Positions 24,471 to 34,540 of a stretch of DNA of 64,000 nt are shown here, piece by piece. The DNA comes from Agarophyton chilense. Taxonomy: Eukaryota; Rhodophyta; Florideophyceae; Gracilariales; Gracilariaceae. The stretch is taken from assembly GCA_030374765.1 (NCBI GenBank), contig JARGXX010000025.1, positions 186,001 to 250,000 on the forward strand. Reading direction: 5' to 3'. Numbering within the stretch: position 1 is the first letter of the stretch; each line of letters begins with the position of its first letter. Under the pieces are notes generated by a model that saw only the letters and a program-made list of their open reading frames with translations, searched no databases and had not been told where the DNA came from. The position numbers and the translations under genes are program-made.

Positions 24471-24659
24471 GATGCACACTCGCCTCTTCTCACAGCATCA
24501 TTCTTCTCTCCCATCCAACTGTGCTACACCTTCACATCGCCTGCCTCACCACCCAAGCCAATAGTTTCTCAATTGCGCCTTCGCTTTCCTTTTTGAATCC
24601 GTCATCCAAATTTCGATCCAGTTGTCAGCTCTCTCCGATTTTTTTTTGTCTCGTACCAA

Positions 24660-24911
24660 ATGAAGCACCACAAGCACTCAAAGTCTTCGCACGGTGGAGG
24701 AAGTTCCAGCAGTTCAGGTTCCGGAAGTAGCTCCGGCTACAACGGATACTCGCACGTGGACGCCAATCCGGACAACATCAAAATGAAGATGAAGGATCTT
24801 GGAAATGATATGAAAAACACTCTCACCAGAATTGACGCTCTGGAGAAAAAGCTAAAAAAGAAGAAGCCATCTTCGAGCTCGTCTCGACATCATTACAATG
24901 ATATGTTTTGA
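24660..24911 (+). CDS. Small Ser/His/Gly-rich protein with C-terminal helix
   Basis: This 83-residue frame starts MKHHKHSKSSHGGG. Residues 1-30 are His/Lys/Ser/Gly-rich low complexity with a run of Ser-Gly. A short Tyr-containing linker follows, then an amphipathic, possibly coiled-coil helix (about residues 40-68: MKMKDLGNDMKNTLTRID with heptad-spaced hydrophobics, ending in a Lys cluster). The tail is SSSSRHHYNDMF. There is no signal peptide or membrane segment. A TATA box at 24463 and a C/T-rich leader support a real transcript. A gene of the same plan lies 1.6 kb downstream in the same direction (26523), which suggests a duplicated pair. No family is recognised; the composition suits a nucleic-acid- or surface-binding basic peptide, but that is a guess. 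Confidence 0.6.
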   Translation: MKHHKHSKSSHGGGSSSSSGSGSSSGYNGYSHVDANPDNIKMKMKDLGNDMKNTLTRIDALEKKLKKKKPSSSSSRHHYNDMF

Positions 24912-26370
24912 TTTTTGTCAACGTTCGATTTGGAGGGCAGGGAACATGAGTGATCTCTATCGCTTGAGCAGCGGTTCTTGGTTGTTTTTCCATCTGCTCG
25001 TTACCATGCCTTTTTATGTGTGATGGTACCAGTCTTATTGGCACGTTAGCGAATAGTAGCTTGACGGTTCTTGTCAAACATGTCGTTTGTTTTTGTCATC
25101 TATTTAATCTTCTTTTTAACCCCGCTTCATACTTTCACTAAATTACCTCACTTCTTTTTGAATTTCAAATATTAGCACGGTTCCAGTTTGCAACACACAG
25201 ATATTTGTTTAAAGCTCTAAGCTCTAGCGCTGGCACAAAAGCTCTATTTGATGATGACGATCCGCATCATGCACAACAAACAAAGCTCAGGTTCCAAGCC
25301 AAAAACATTGACGTCACTAAAAACAGCTCTTTAGATCGCAGGGGGCGTCACTGTAGAAAAGCGCACAAATTATGTCCCACGCACTTGAATCCAGCACTCT
25401 CCCTGAAAGCTAATACACCGGAAAAGATGAGGTCCAACGAAGCTCAAGCTCATGAGGAGCACAGGCACAACAAAACTTTTGCGTCACCTGAACAAAACAA
25501 ATCCTCCTGCTCACTATTGCGTTGTGCTTGTCGTCCAGGATTTTGCAATCAGACCAAGAGCGCCCCGTCAGTAGCGAACCTGCCGATTCGAAGACGTCAT
25601 TCCAAAACACCGAACACGCATGACTGGTTACGTGTAGCTTCTTCTCTACCGGGGGGGAGGGGGGGAAAACGCAGAGTAGTCTCTTCGTCGATCCCCTTGC
25701 ATGAGTAACCGCGCACATGACCCGAACCACCACAACCGTCGCGCATTTGCGAGAGAAGAGGAGCCGTTTTACACGAACAGAACCAAATGTCCACATTGCG
25801 TCCACACTGTGGGCCAGGACCTAAGCCGCCTCAGGGTGTACACATCGGCGCCAGCCTCCTAAAAACATCAATATTTAAGCATGTCTTGAAAGATGCTCAG
25901 ATGGCCCATCCCGACTCCTGCTGACGCAACCACAATGTTGGACGGATCTTCCAATCGTCAATCACGACTGCCCCGCTACGCCATCGGCCACCGCCGTGAC
26001 GCCGCATATTCCTTCGTGACAAACTTCCTGAATGCGCGTGCAAGCCAACAATTGTAGCATAGATCCATGGCATAATCACCTACGCAGAGCATACCAGCAC
26101 CCCCTAGCTGACCACCTCATCCCACGTCTTTTTTTAGTACCCGGTCTATATCTCCCGCTCTTGCACCATCCTCCAATCTGGACTCACTTTTCAACATTTT
26201 GAACGGTGTACACCTTGAAGCGGCGTCGCAGCCACTCTCTGACGCTTTCTTTCTGTTTGTCGTCGTTCAAATCAGCCCTTCCCTCCATAATTGTTGGATA
26301 TGCCTCAGTTTTTTTCGTGCACGTCACTCACTTCAGTATTTTGTAACCCATTTTCCCTCTCTTCTCTCCC
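24912..26370. other. Intergenic sequence between the two small genes
   Basis: A plus-strand open frame of 167 codons (25205-25708) is present but has no TATA box, no recognisable domain, and a composition like its surroundings. It is not called as a gene. Confidence 0.4.
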
Positions 26371-26378
26371 TATAAAAT
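26371..26378 (+). promoter_or_regulatory. TATA box of the 26523 gene
   Basis: TATAAAAT lies 152 bp before the ATG at 26523, after a C/T-rich stretch (TTTTCCCTCTCTTCTCTCCC), the same layout as upstream of the 24660 gene. Confidence 0.6.
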
Positions 26379-26522
26379 GACCTCCCACGCCAGTTGACAC
26401 TTCTGCCCTTCACTTTACCACCATCATCTCATAGCTCACACAATCTCTCAACTCGCTCAACAACCCCCTCAAGTCGAACCTCTCTCGTTAGTCGCGCAGC
26501 TTCTCTTCAAATTCCTATCAAA

Positions 26523-26765
26523 ATGACTCACTCCAACCATTCAGGCTCTTCATCGTCTTCGAAGAAGAAAGGCGGCTGCTCGAAGAAAAGACACTCTTCG
26601 CATTCATTCTCCAATCCGTCCCACAGCTCTATAACCGAACCACTTAAAAAATGCGATGCTTTCGGGAGAGAGCTGAAGAAAACAGAAAAACATGCAAGTG
26701 AACTTGTGGAAAGGGTTGCCATAAAGAAATTTAGTGAGATTCTTTCAGGTGGTCGTCTCCTTTAA
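26523..26765 (+). CDS. Small Ser/His/Lys-rich protein with C-terminal helix
   Basis: The 80-residue frame starts MTHSNHSGSSSSSKKKGG; this ATG sits in CAAAATGA and follows a TATA box by 152 bp. An in-frame ATG at 26394 would add 43 residues, but it lies only 16 bp after the TATA box, so the later start is preferred. Residues 1-38 are Ser/His/Lys-rich. From about residue 38 a charged helix follows (EPLKKCDAFGRELKKTEKHA and onwards), with hydrophobics at heptad-like spacing. The plan (basic Ser/His head, then one helix of about 30 residues) matches the 24660 gene, with little residue identity. A TTCTTTCAG/GTGG site just before the stop could be a splice acceptor, so the C-terminus is less certain. 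No family is recognised. Confidence 0.55.
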   Translation: MTHSNHSGSSSSSKKKGGCSKKRHSSHSFSNPSHSSITEPLKKCDAFGRELKKTEKHASELVERVAIKKFSEILSGGRLL

Positions 26766-29440
26766 CATAAACCATCACAACGAACCGACTAGAGAACTGT
26801 GCGAATTCTTCAACATTGTCTTCATTGGTGATCTTTTTCCACTTTTCCTTTATTCATCGAGTCTTGTTTCGGTTTTCAATCATCTTGATCTTTGGAACGG
26901 GGCTTTTTCCACAAGACAAAAACCTGTCTGGAATGAGAACCGGACCAATCCCTCTCCGAAAACCTTGCTATTGTCTTATGTTTATTATGTAAAACAGTTC
27001 CACCACATGTTAAAATTTCGCCTTTGTTTGTTCTCAGTGTGACTTTTTTTCTCTTGGCATCAGCACTCTAAACTGTTGTAGATCTTTCCAGCTGCAGAAA
27101 ACCATAGTAGGGAAGACGAGTGTGATTTGATTCATAGGACAGACATACTGAAGCATTATCCAGATTTGAGCGCTTCACGTCAGGGATATTTTGACCAACA
27201 CGCACCGTGACAGCTCATGAGACTTCAAAAGAGTTCTTATCATGAATATCTTGTTCTAAGTTATTTTTATGTCCTTTCAGAATACTAGACTCTGGAATCC
27301 ATTGCGATTTACTTTCCTCCCGGAACAAGTTGTTAGGACCCGGGTCTAGGTAAATATTGAATTGCAGTTGAAAACTTTGAACTATATTTTGAGCACAACG
27401 AAAGAGGAAAAGATATCTGCGTTATATGACAAAGAAAGCATTCAAAATCAACTGTATCCTTGTGAAACATGAAAAGCTGAGAGAATAAATCTAGTTTTAC
27501 GGGTTTAAATACACGTGATGTGAGTCATGAAGGTGATGGAAGCTGGAGAAACAGTAAAAAGTAGTTCTATTGGCTATGGGTTGGAAAAGCTTCAATTCCA
27601 GGCATTTAAGAATTTGGAGAATGCTTGGAAGAGAAATCTCTCTGTATGACTTCTGACAAGCAATTATATGTTACCAGGCCTCAATTTCAAAAGAGATGGG
27701 TGAGGTGAATCAGCAAGTCTCGTATGTGGTTGCAATGATTCGTCCACGACAGAAAAAGAGCCGGTGGAAGAATACAGACAAAAAAGGCGTCATTTAAGGA
27801 AAACAAAGGAATCGGTGGAAGAATAGCGTTCAGAGGATTGTGAATGGTTTCGGGTTCGACGCTGTTTCGGAAAATGTATGGTGGGCATTTCAGGATCGCG
27901 ATAAAGCCCGGAAAAAACCTTGTTCTGATGGGTCTATGAGTGACAGACTGAAAGCGGGATGGGGCTCGAAGAGGTGATTTGTTGGATAAGAGTAAGTCTT
28001 GCTCTGAAAGTATCGACTATCCTTACAGCATCCATTTGGATTTGAAAAATCGAGCTCGGTGTCTGTTTCAGATATGGCGAAAGAAAAAGATGAATGATAG
28101 CATACCACTGGTTCCATTGCGTATTACAAGCCACCAGAATTACAGGGGAATGAAAGGAGGCATCGAAAAGAGTGAAAGAGTGTTGAAATGAGTAGAGGCC
28201 GACCATATGCACCCATTGTACACGGATGATAGCAGCGGCTGAGTATGAAACCTGAACTGAGGGGTTCAATGCGCATATGCGGGGTGTGCGTCAGAAGTTG
28301 GCGGGATGCGAGCTGTGTTGACAACGGAAATGGTGCGCTTCGTACGAAGAAGAGCAGTGAGTCTGGGAAGCAACTCGTGCGACAACTGCACACTGGGTAT
28401 CCGCGTACGGCGAGGGGAGCGAACAGGGGATACCAGGAGGCTACTACGGTTGGCTAACAGAGGCGGCGACACTTGCGGGGGGAATACAGCTGCCAACAAG
28501 CAAGCCGAGGATTCGGTCGTGGCGGCCGGCGCGCCACCGCCGGTCACTTCTTAAAGGAGACGCCCCCTCTTACTTCCCCACCCCTCCCTTCATCGCGTTT
28601 TTCATCTCTATCTCCCTCCGTATGATCTATTTTTCACCCGCTACGTGACCGTGTCAAATCCGTCAGTTGTATATTGTTGTCTGTGGCGGCCGTCTTTTTG
28701 CCACCTTTCACAATGTGAAGTTCGATGCGTTTGTTTCTTGCGTGTGGAAATGCACCCAACCTCACGTTCACTTCGCTTTGCTCTTAACATGGAAACAGCG
28801 AACGCCATCTGCGCGTTTGAGTGCGCACTGACTACTCAACTCGTCGCAGAGCGTGCATGCCACTCATGCATCCCCAGCTATCCGCACGTGATCCGTCATG
28901 CATCGTGCCTCCTGTCTGCGCCACTTCCCAACTTTTCGTCATCGTTGGCTGCAGTTAAGATGCCTCTCTCAGTCACCACACTACTTATCACGCCAGCAAA
29001 AGGTATGTTTATATCGTCCATCGAGCTTCATCACGTGCACCTTTGATGAGTGTTGTAATATTTATCCGAGACATGAGCTACAAACCTCTGTACTGCGGAT
29101 CATTACTATTAGCTGTTTTACCCTGAGGGCATATGGTCTCATTTAGCGCTCCGAGTTTGCCAACAGTTACTGACATCTCATCATATCCTTCCCAGTCGCG
29201 CGCCAGTTCATGTCCATCACAGGTACAAAACCAGACTTGTTTGCACTTTTGCACTTTTCGACCCATTCCGAGGCCTCAGCTAGCCCCCCCCTTCCAACCC
29301 CCCCTTCTAACCGCCTCTAGTCTTGACAAACAAATTAAAGCTTTGAAAGAACATGAACCCACCCCACACCTTCTTTCACGCATCAAATCACACGGGTGTG
29401 TATAAGTGAATACGGTAGATATCGCGCACACGCTGCTGTT
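26766..29440. other. Intergenic sequence without a supported gene
   Basis: Overlapping open frames of 80-130 codons at 28124-28554 (both strands) and 28645-29046 have no domain and no promoter element. The strand ambiguity and composition argue against coding. Confidence 0.4.
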
Positions 29441-29444
29441 CGTC

Positions 29445-32099
29445 TTATTCCAGATTATCCACGTCAATATCAATTTCTTCGTTTGTGACGTTGTCCTTCG
29501 AAGTCTGCTTGGCGGAATTGAGCCCGCCGGAGCCATTCTCTCCCATTTTGTCCACCCTCTCTTCGTCATTGCCTTGCTGTTTTCCTGCCGAATCTACAAT
29601 CGAATCCCCACTCGTGCCTTCTTTTTTATTCGACCCATCTTCTTGATTCCCACTCTCGATCACCATGTTTCTAATGCCTTTGTCGTTGTCCAACAAGATC
29701 CCCAAGTCAGCAGGGACACCTCTATTATTCATCTGTACATCCCTCTTATGTCGGAGCATAGAGGTATAGGTGTCTTCTGAGCCGTGAGAAAGCTCAAAGT
29801 CGTTCCAGCTTTTCCAGAATAACTCATATATCCCTCTTGCTCTTGTATCTACAATGTGGCATGTCTGAGCAAATATAGCCCTTGCCCTATCGAACTCACC
29901 AATTCTTGCTTCCATGGTCGCGTACCGAGTCGCAAACTCAATGACTTCTGTGGGGCTTCTCAGCGTTGACATTGCTTCTTCGTATATGGGCCTTGACTTG
30001 GTCACACCGAACAGACACGTCATCTTGACAATGTAGTGGCGGTACAAGTCTGGCCGGTCTTCCTCCTGCACTTCTCGACAGGCTCTCGCGAGCACTTTGA
30101 GCGAGTGCCGTGCAAGACTGTAGTTCTCTTCCATATCTGCGTACATAAGATACAAAACACGTAGATGGGGATGGGGGAATACATGACCAGCCTTTTTCGT
30201 CGTTGGTGCCGAGCGAAGTGCTTCCTCAAACAGGTCTCGGGCCCTTTCAAGTTTTCTAGACTTGAATCGCCTCACGAATTTTGTCAGATATACAACCCAT
30301 ATCTGTAACGCATCAGGCCAAGGGATAGAGGAACATCCCATATTGTACAAACGAAACGCCTGTTCAAAGAGGCGCTTTGACTCAAGGTATGCACATCCGC
30401 TAAGTATCGTTTGGGGAGAAGCAATGCGCAGTTCCAGCATACGATTTTGCAGTTTGATTGCATCTCTTTCCGGAGCGAAGGAATGAGTGAGATCTATGAG
30501 AAAATGCCATAAGCGTCTCGATTTGTATGAGTTCAAGACCGGGCTGGCTTTATCATAATTGTGCGTGATTGTAACATTTCCGGCACCAGCTACCCGAGCA
30601 GCTTCTAAGTTGCTTTGAGCGACGCCTCGTGTTCTCATGCTTTTTTCCTGTTTGACATGATCGGGTACTTTCACTGCTCTTCTCAAAACGTCAATGGCTT
30701 TCATCGGCTCTAAGCATCGCAGTTCCATTTCGGCATACTCGCACCAGACTGCAGAAAGGTCCTCAGCTCTTCTAAACCCATGAGGGTTCTGGACTGCTTT
30801 CTCAAGAACGCTTCTTGCAGACTTGAGATCTTTTGCGTCTTCGTAATATCTAGCAAATGCAAGCCACAAAGTATGAGATCTACCGTTCGACGTTCTCCAT
30901 GGGTCAACTGTTTGTATGGCTTTTGTGTATGTGTTCACGACATTCACGGCATCTTTTTCGTGTTTGTACATGCGCGCGCGTTTATGCCATTCGTGCACGT
31001 TGTGCGGGTTCTGGCGCAACCACACATCAGAAAGTAACATGGGCCGGCGTTTTGTTAGCAGTTCGAGATGTCCCATAAGCGATTCCAGCACTTCTTCTGC
31101 TTCGCCTAGCTTTTTTCCTTCGATCCCTTCTTCTTTCATGCCTTCCGCTTCTTCCATCGCTGCTGTAACAAGACTCTCTTGAAAACTGGCATACGCATCG
31201 AAAACGAGGGCAAAGTCTTTCACGCTGTTCAGAGAAGTAACTGCTTCTTCGAATACGTTTCTGGCTTCGTCGAATTGCGCTTTGCGGGTATAATAATGGG
31301 CGAGTGAAATCCACAGTTCTCCCTTTTGTATTAAACCATCGCTTATACCGGAGCGCAAGAGGGTGGGTACATCAACTGTGTGCACCGATGATCCATGCTT
31401 GGCAGCTACCTTGCCCAGCTTAATCCAAAGCTGGTCCCGAGTTTCAACTTCCGGTTCCCATGATTCATCGGAAAGAGCCATCGCCAGATGGCGTACAGCG
31501 TCATCCCACATGCGAGCCTTGACCATGTAATGAAAAATTCTTTCTACGCCAGAGCCCGGCTCCAGCTGCGCGTACCGGCGTAACAACAAAACGCAAGTCC
31601 GAGGAGGTGCAGCCTTGAGGATTTCATCCTTCACAATGTTCCAAATGTGGAAATGTTGAGTTATTGGAAGCAACTGCAAGGACCGATTAATAGCCTGACG
31701 CGCACGAGTGAATCGCTTCTCCGCGATGAGTTGAGAGACGTAATTCTTCCAGAGAATCGGGGATCGCTGCAGCGCGAGTGCAGCCCGAAGGGCAACACTC
31801 AATGCTGCTTCGCGGGACGGGTGATCCGGATGGTTTTCAAGCGCATATTTCCAGAACACTTGGGAGTACCGGTACCAGAGTTTGTAGCTCCCAGGTATAG
31901 TTGCGACGGCTCTTTCAAAAACAGGGAAAAGGGCTGTGGGTTGTTCAGTGTGGCGATATAAGTGGTCCGCATAATCAGTCCATAGTCGAGGGCTGAAAGG
32001 GTTGCGAATAACATTCTCCTCGTGGGTTAAAGTCACAGTCGAACGTGCTTCACCAGAGATTTGCATTGTTCCGATATCCAACCAGTTAGCTTGTATCAA
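29445..32099 (-). CDS. SYF1: Pre-mRNA-splicing factor SYF1 (XAB2 homologue)
   Basis: The 884-residue intronless frame is built almost wholly of half-a-TPR (HAT) repeats. Repeat signatures are visible throughout: NPFSPRLWTDYADHLYR near residue 32, a LWYRYSQVFWKYAL block near residue 73, NPHNVHEWHKRARMYKH in the middle, LWLAFARYYEDAKDLKSAR, and RVLYLMYADMEENYSLAR later. This is the layout of SYF1/XAB2, a scaffold of the Prp19-associated (NineTeen) complex that acts in the activated spliceosome and, in animals, in transcription-coupled repair. The length agrees with the human (855) and yeast (859) proteins. A low-complexity Glu/Gly/Asn tail ends in EEIDIDVDNLE, like the acidic C-terminus of the family. 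The start at 32099 gives a normal family N-terminus (MIQANWLDIG, then EENVIRNPF). The protein acts in the nucleus. Confidence 0.95.
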   Translation of the reverse strand: MIQANWLDIGTMQISGEARSTVTLTHEENVIRNPFSPRLWTDYADHLYRHTEQPTALFPVFERAVATIPGSYKLWYRYSQVFWKYALENHPDHPSREAALSVALRAALALQRSPILWKNYVSQLIAEKRFTRARQAINRSLQLLPITQHFHIWNIVKDEILKAAPPRTCVLLLRRYAQLEPGSGVERIFHYMVKARMWDDAVRHLAMALSDESWEPEVETRDQLWIKLGKVAAKHGSSVHTVDVPTLLRSGISDGLIQKGELWISLAHYYTRKAQFDEARNVFEEAVTSLNSVKDFALVFDAYASFQESLVTAAMEEAEGMKEEGIEGKKLGEAEEVLESLMGHLELLTKRRPMLLSDVWLRQNPHNVHEWHKRARMYKHEKDAVNVVNTYTKAIQTVDPWRTSNGRSHTLWLAFARYYEDAKDLKSARSVLEKAVQNPHGFRRAEDLSAVWCEYAEMELRCLEPMKAIDVLRRAVKVPDHVKQEKSMRTRGVAQSNLEAARVAGAGNVTITHNYDKASPVLNSYKSRRLWHFLIDLTHSFAPERDAIKLQNRMLELRIASPQTILSGCAYLESKRLFEQAFRLYNMGCSSIPWPDALQIWVVYLTKFVRRFKSRKLERARDLFEEALRSAPTTKKAGHVFPHPHLRVLYLMYADMEENYSLARHSLKVLARACREVQEEDRPDLYRHYIVKMTCLFGVTKSRPIYEEAMSTLRSPTEVIEFATRYATMEARIGEFDRARAIFAQTCHIVDTRARGIYELFWKSWNDFELSHGSEDTYTSMLRHKRDVQMNNRGVPADLGILLDNDKGIRNMVIESGNQEDGSNKKEGTSGDSIVDSAGKQQGNDEERVDKMGENGSGGLNSAKQTSKDNVTNEEIDIDVDNLE

Positions 32100-32356
32100 G
32101 CTCCACTATCTCATGGGTTGGAGCGAACAAGTTTTCGATATTCGGTTACATTCGAGGACCGCTTCATCGGCTCAATACTCTATCTTCTCGGCGTATCAGC
32201 GTCTTGTGTTTCCAGTATCTGCAAAGCGGAATGAGTAGCAGTAAAGTGTGACAGAGACGCGCATTTCATTAATCACTCACAGAGCTAGCGAAGAATAAAT
32301 TAACGGCAAAATAAAAAGTTTTCGGCCGGCGCAAGGTACGAAATCTGGTTCAAAGC

Positions 32357-32614
32357 ATGTCGTCACTGTGGATAGCATTTTGTTTGGACGTTTTCGGCCA
32401 GTTTCGAGTCCAACAGAGGAAAGAGTTGCGAACGTCTGGGGAGAAAGAAGCTCCTGAACGTCTCGGCCTTGCAGTATTTTTGAAAAGTTGTGTCGAAATG
32501 GACATAAAGAAGAAGATTTCGAACATGACCGAAGTAACGCTGTCAAAAACTTTTGGGGATGAACCGATTCGCTCGGTAAGTTCAATTCCCATCTATTGTA
32601 TCAATTTAAAATGA
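32357..32614 (+). CDS. Possible small gene or first exon, unrecognised
   Basis: A plus-strand frame of 85 codons (MSSLWIAFCLDVFGQFRVQQ...) diverges from SYF1 with 257 bp between starts. It reads as plausible protein up to PIRS at about 32574. There the DNA reads CTCG/GTAAGTTC, a near-consensus 5' splice site, and the frame then runs quickly to a stop. It may be a first exon, but no convincing second exon was found before 33000. No domain is recognised. Confidence 0.25.
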   Translation: MSSLWIAFCLDVFGQFRVQQRKELRTSGEKEAPERLGLAVFLKSCVEMDIKKKISNMTEVTLSKTFGDEPIRSVSSIPIYCINLK

Positions 32615-33020
32615 TCACAAATCCTGGGCTCTGAGCAGAAACAAAGCGAGAATAGTGGTCTTTCGGAGTGGGTTTCAAACTCTAACTTTTTGATAATTCT
32701 TGCGGCGACGAACCACAATCGATCTCATGTCAGGTAAACATGAAGCTCACAAGAAACATTGGAATGTTTGCTGGGGCGATTGTATTCTTCAAGGTTTACG
32801 GTCACCTGTTTGAAGTATAAGTTAGTCGGTGTTGTACATGAAAAACTGAATGTACTCTATAAGATCGCTTTTGTTCGGCACAAGTTTAAGGATTGGTAAC
32901 TGCAATGCACAGAGTTGTCCCTGGTGAAACTTCAGAAACAGAGGTCTAGAGTGTACATGTCCCTCGAAGATGTGCCTACGATATGACACGAACGACTGTA
33001 CTACTGGGTGCCGTATACTT
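32615..33020. other. Intergenic, 3' side of pebA
   Basis: Nothing recognisable is seen. If 32357-32614 is a first exon, its continuation would have to lie here. Confidence 0.35.
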
Positions 33021-33021
33021 T

Positions 33022-34008
33022 TTACTCCTTTGCCTTTGGCTCAGAATCACTGAACAGAAACTCATGAGTAAATTGTTCGGCCCATTCTTGGCCCCAGTAC
33101 GTAGTGAATAGGCCAACGGCGGGGTCGCGATCGGCAGAGTATTGATCATATTCTTTATGGAGCTGAAGCACCCGGTTGATACTACCCTCGCTTTCATCTG
33201 GCACCGCCTCTAAAATCATTTTGACGTACTGCGCAACGTAGGCCGTAAATGCTGGGAGTAGTTGTGTAGTGATTGGTTCATGATGATCAAACTTGGCAAA
33301 TACTAGTTGTCTTGAGAAGAACTGAGCTTCATCATAGAAGCGATCAGACATTGTTCCACTCAAACCTTCATACTGCTCCTTGATGCCTTTCAGTCTTGAA
33401 CAGTACTTGTCCAAATACTGCTTCTCTTGAACTAAAGGCTGAAAATCCATAATGCACAGAACCTTCTTTTTTCCAAAAGATAAGAAGTCAATACCCAGCA
33501 GAGGGTGTTCATATTCTGGATTTGGATACCAAACGGAGTTGAACACCTGTGCATTGTAGCCCGCGTCTATGTAAGTTGCACGAATCTTGCGAAAGTGTTT
33601 GCTCCTCCATGCCCAGCTTTCTATTCGTGCAGGCCGTTTGTTGGATAGCTGGTAAGAAAGATTCTCATCAAATGGAAGATCTCGCAGTTCAGGGAGGTCG
33701 TTCATTACAGAGAGTTGATGCTCCATAAACGGCATGAAGAACAGCGGGCAACCGCAGTCCGAGATTGTTCCATCCCAAGGAAGTTTTGAAGCTCTTTCTG
33801 TGCTCAAGACTTGTTTGGTGCCAGCGGCGCTTGCTCTTATGTTGACAACTCTATATTGTGCTGATGGTCGTGCAATTGACGTTTTAAGTATTAAGCTAGT
33901 GCGAGACGTTCCAGAGAGGGGGAGGGAAGAGCCAATGAAACCAACCATTTCAAAAACTGACTGGATTTGACTGTTCGTTCCGTGCTTCGCGGTACAATGG
34001 TGGTCCAT
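33022..34008 (-). CDS. PEBA: 15,16-dihydrobiliverdin:ferredoxin oxidoreductase (PebA), plastid-targeted
   Basis: This ferredoxin-dependent bilin reductase turns biliverdin IXalpha into 15,16-dihydrobiliverdin, the first step to phycoerythrobilin, the chromophore of phycoerythrin. The catalytic part starts at about residue 80. It contains IESWAWRSKHFRKIRATYID, then FNSVWYPNPEYEHPLLGIDF and FGKKKVLCIMDFQPLVQEK, and ends EYDQYSADRDPAVGLFTTYW with a THEFLF tail. These blocks match cyanobacterial PebA (SVxYPxxxYxHPLxGxDLLxFG; RDPAxGLFT; HEFLF) rather than PebB or PcyA. The two Asp residues known to matter in PebA (in GxD and RDPA) are both kept. The N-terminus is Ser/Thr/Arg-rich, as in a plastid transit peptide. 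The second ATG at 33948 (MVGFIGSSLPLSG) makes the better transit peptide; the first at 34008 adds 20 residues. It is intronless and diverges from the glycosyltransferase gene. Confidence 0.93.
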   Translation of the reverse strand: MDHHCTAKHGTNSQIQSVFEMVGFIGSSLPLSGTSRTSLILKTSIARPSAQYRVVNIRASAAGTKQVLSTERASKLPWDGTISDCGCPLFFMPFMEHQLSVMNDLPELRDLPFDENLSYQLSNKRPARIESWAWRSKHFRKIRATYIDAGYNAQVFNSVWYPNPEYEHPLLGIDFLSFGKKKVLCIMDFQPLVQEKQYLDKYCSRLKGIKEQYEGLSGTMSDRFYDEAQFFSRQLVFAKFDHHEPITTQLLPAFTAYVAQYVKMILEAVPDESEGSINRVLQLHKEYDQYSADRDPAVGLFTTYWGQEWAEQFTHEFLFSDSEPKAKE

Positions 34009-34540
34009 CTTTGAGAGGTTAGTTTATGCGATTTAGTTCGAAACTGGGAGACAAAGAAACGTACATCGTGTCGTAAGGGTTCACGGCGTTGCCTTTCAGG
34101 AGAGGCTTGGTTATGTTCAGCAGGCTGCAATTTGGCAAAGGCAATGATAGAGTAGTCGAGCAACGTTGGGTGATATGAGTTCGATGTTGTCCGCCTTTGT
34201 CAGGCTGCAACGAGCGCGAGCAACACCGAGAGCGAGAGAGTGGATCTCGTTTCGGACACGTGGCAAGATCAATGTGACGCGCCGTGAATGCCGGTCCCGT
34301 TATGCGGGAAGCTATCCTCTTCTTCTGCTCTCTCTGGCGCTTCCCCGACGCACCGCAATAGCACTGCTTTCTGGCCCGCGGAACCCCAGCGATTTCAACC
34401 GCGAGCGCAATGGTCACCCCTTCGGCAGCCAAACTTCTCCGCTGGTTTTCCCGGGGAGGGTTTCCCGCGGACGAGCCACTCTTTGCACGACGAACAATGC
34501 CGTCCCCTCCACCCGCACTTCCTCTCAACCTTCATCCCAC
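34009..34540. promoter_or_regulatory. Shared region between divergent PEBA and glycosyltransferase genes
   Basis: About 530 bp separate the PEBA start from the preferred glycosyltransferase start at 34541. The plus-strand frame is open back to 34166 but encodes an Arg-rich sequence without family likeness, so this is taken as leader and promoter. No clear TATA box is seen. Confidence 0.45.

Noticed and set aside
25205-25708. Plus-strand frame of 167 codons
   Set aside because: No domain, no promoter element and no compositional difference from its surroundings.
28124-29046. Several overlapping frames of 80-130 codons
   Set aside because: Equally open on both strands, with no domain or promoter.
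34166-34540. N-terminal extension of the glycosyltransferase by 125 residues
   Set aside because: The extension is Arg-rich without homology and would place the signal peptide internally.
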